From Petrolisthes cinctipes (taxonomy: Eukaryota > Arthropoda > Malacostraca > Decapoda > Porcellanidae), in contig JAWQEG010000360.1 in NCBI GenBank assembly GCA_033782935.1, positions 1,054,001-1,118,000 on the forward strand: 64,000 bases of DNA, in the 5' to 3' direction. Under the pieces are notes generated by a model. That model made no database searches. It was not told the DNA's origin and was given only the letters and a program-made list of their open reading frames with translations. Shown here piece after piece: positions 63,609-64,000 of this stretch. A program made the position numbers and the translations under genes. Each line of letters starts with the position of its first letter. Position 1 is the stretch's first letter.

Positions 63609-64000
63609 ATATTTTGAAAATATTCTAGCACTGTGTAGGCATGTACAGATTGCTTCTGGGACCCCAAAATATTGAATTTTCGGGTGTTTTGAGCCTGAAT
63701 TTGAGATATAAACGGGTACAGAAGATACATGCACATATTTACTTTGGGCATCTAAAATATCGATTTTCAGCATATTTTGGGCCTGTATTTTGAAAATACT
63801 CTAACACTGAGTAGGCATGTACAGATTGCTTCTGGGACCCCAAAATATTGAATTTTCGGGTGTTTTGAGCCTGAATTTGAGATATAAACGGGTACAGAAG
63901 ATACATGCACATATTGACTTTTGGCACCAAAAATATCGATTTTCAGCATGTTTTGGGCCTGAATTTTGAAAATACTCTAACACGGAGTAGGCATGTACAG
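63609..64000 (+). repeat. A1, B1/A2 hybrid and truncated B at the window end
   Basis: A1 (63609-63784), a B1-fronted A2 hybrid (63785-63960) and the first 40 bp of a B2-type monomer (63961-64000). The array runs off the window without a change in character, so its right end is not seen. The left end is likewise not in the window. Confidence 0.88.

Larger units (their letters stand above)
1..64000 (+). repeat. Continuous satellite DNA array filling the window
   Basis: The entire window parses as head-to-tail copies of one monomer family of 148, 176 or 177 bp, roughly 385 monomers, all in the same orientation. No inversion, unique spacer or inserted element was found. The first A monomer contains 50 A, 60 T, 39 G and 27 C (37.5% GC), with more G than C and more T than A on this strand. 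Head-to-tail homogeneity with nested higher-order repeats is typical of eukaryotic centromeric or pericentromeric satellites. That location is inferred; the sequence itself shows only the tandem array. Confidence 0.98.

Noticed and set aside
1..64000. CRISPR array, because of the regular repeats
   Set aside because: There are no short conserved repeats separated by unique spacers. Both repeat and interval belong to the same tandem monomer, and no cas-like gene is present.
1..64000. Transposon-derived or rDNA-spacer repeat
   Set aside because: No terminal repeats, target-site duplications, transposase or reverse transcriptase fragments, or rRNA sequence are present anywhere in the window. Origin from an element cannot be excluded but nothing shows it.
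1..64000. Known centromere satellites (human alpha, Arabidopsis 178-bp, Brassica 176-bp)
   Set aside because: The monomer length is similar to these, but the sequence is not recognisably related to the motifs I remember. The length match alone is common among satellites.
1..64000. A hidden multi-gene system inside the array
   Set aside because: Both strands and all tiles were accounted for by satellite monomers. No segment long enough to hold an unrelated gene remains.

Overview
The whole 64 kb is one tandem satellite DNA array. I see no protein-coding gene, RNA gene, transposon, CRISPR array or non-satellite spacer. Every stretch I followed could be assigned to one monomer family of about 37-38% GC, always in the same orientation. 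This points to eukaryotic heterochromatin, probably centromeric or pericentromeric, read through by a long-read assembly. I do not recognise the monomer; by eye it is not human alpha satellite or the Arabidopsis 178-bp centromere repeat. The species cannot be named from the sequence.

The array is organised at five nested levels. (1) Each full monomer is itself a diverged tandem duplication of an 88-bp half. (2) There are three monomer classes: A (176 bp), B (177 bp) and C (148 bp). C lacks one 29-bp segment. (3) A-B-C forms a 501-bp trimer in two subfamilies, T1 (A1-B1-C1) and T2 (A2-B2-C2). A 491-bp trimer, T2', carries a 10-bp deletion in A. (4) Trimers and rarer 325-bp dimers form higher-order repeats (HORs) of about 2810, 2997, 2170, 1651 and 1138 bp. 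(5) One 11,837-bp super-repeat contains both a 4.8-kb block and several 2170-bp HOR copies.

Layout: 1-9581 is the 2810-bp HOR (one shortened copy, two full, one shortened). 9582-15575 is two copies of a 2997-bp HOR. 15576-23592 is a mosaic of trimers with a few lost monomers. 23593-35429 is super-repeat copy 1 (block X, then 2170-bp HORs Y1-Y3 and a partial Y). 35430-41081 is partial super-repeat copy 2. 41082-48612 is a mosaic that includes an A-poor dimer island at 44529-46618. 48613-52739 is the 1651-bp HOR. 52740-55163 is mosaic. 55164-59416 holds 1138-bp and 2926-bp repeats marked by a 40-bp deletion. 59417-64000 is mosaic, with unusual C-front hybrids at 61439-61968.

Almost every length change between HOR copies equals whole monomers (148, 176, 177, 325, 491, 501 and so on). 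That is the signature of unequal exchange in register. The reverse strand contains many repeated ORFs of 60-131 codons, but these are by-products of the repeat and not genes. All tile boundaries below come from hand parsing and use the start of the (G/A)TATTTTGAAAATA(C/T) palindrome as the arbitrary monomer start.
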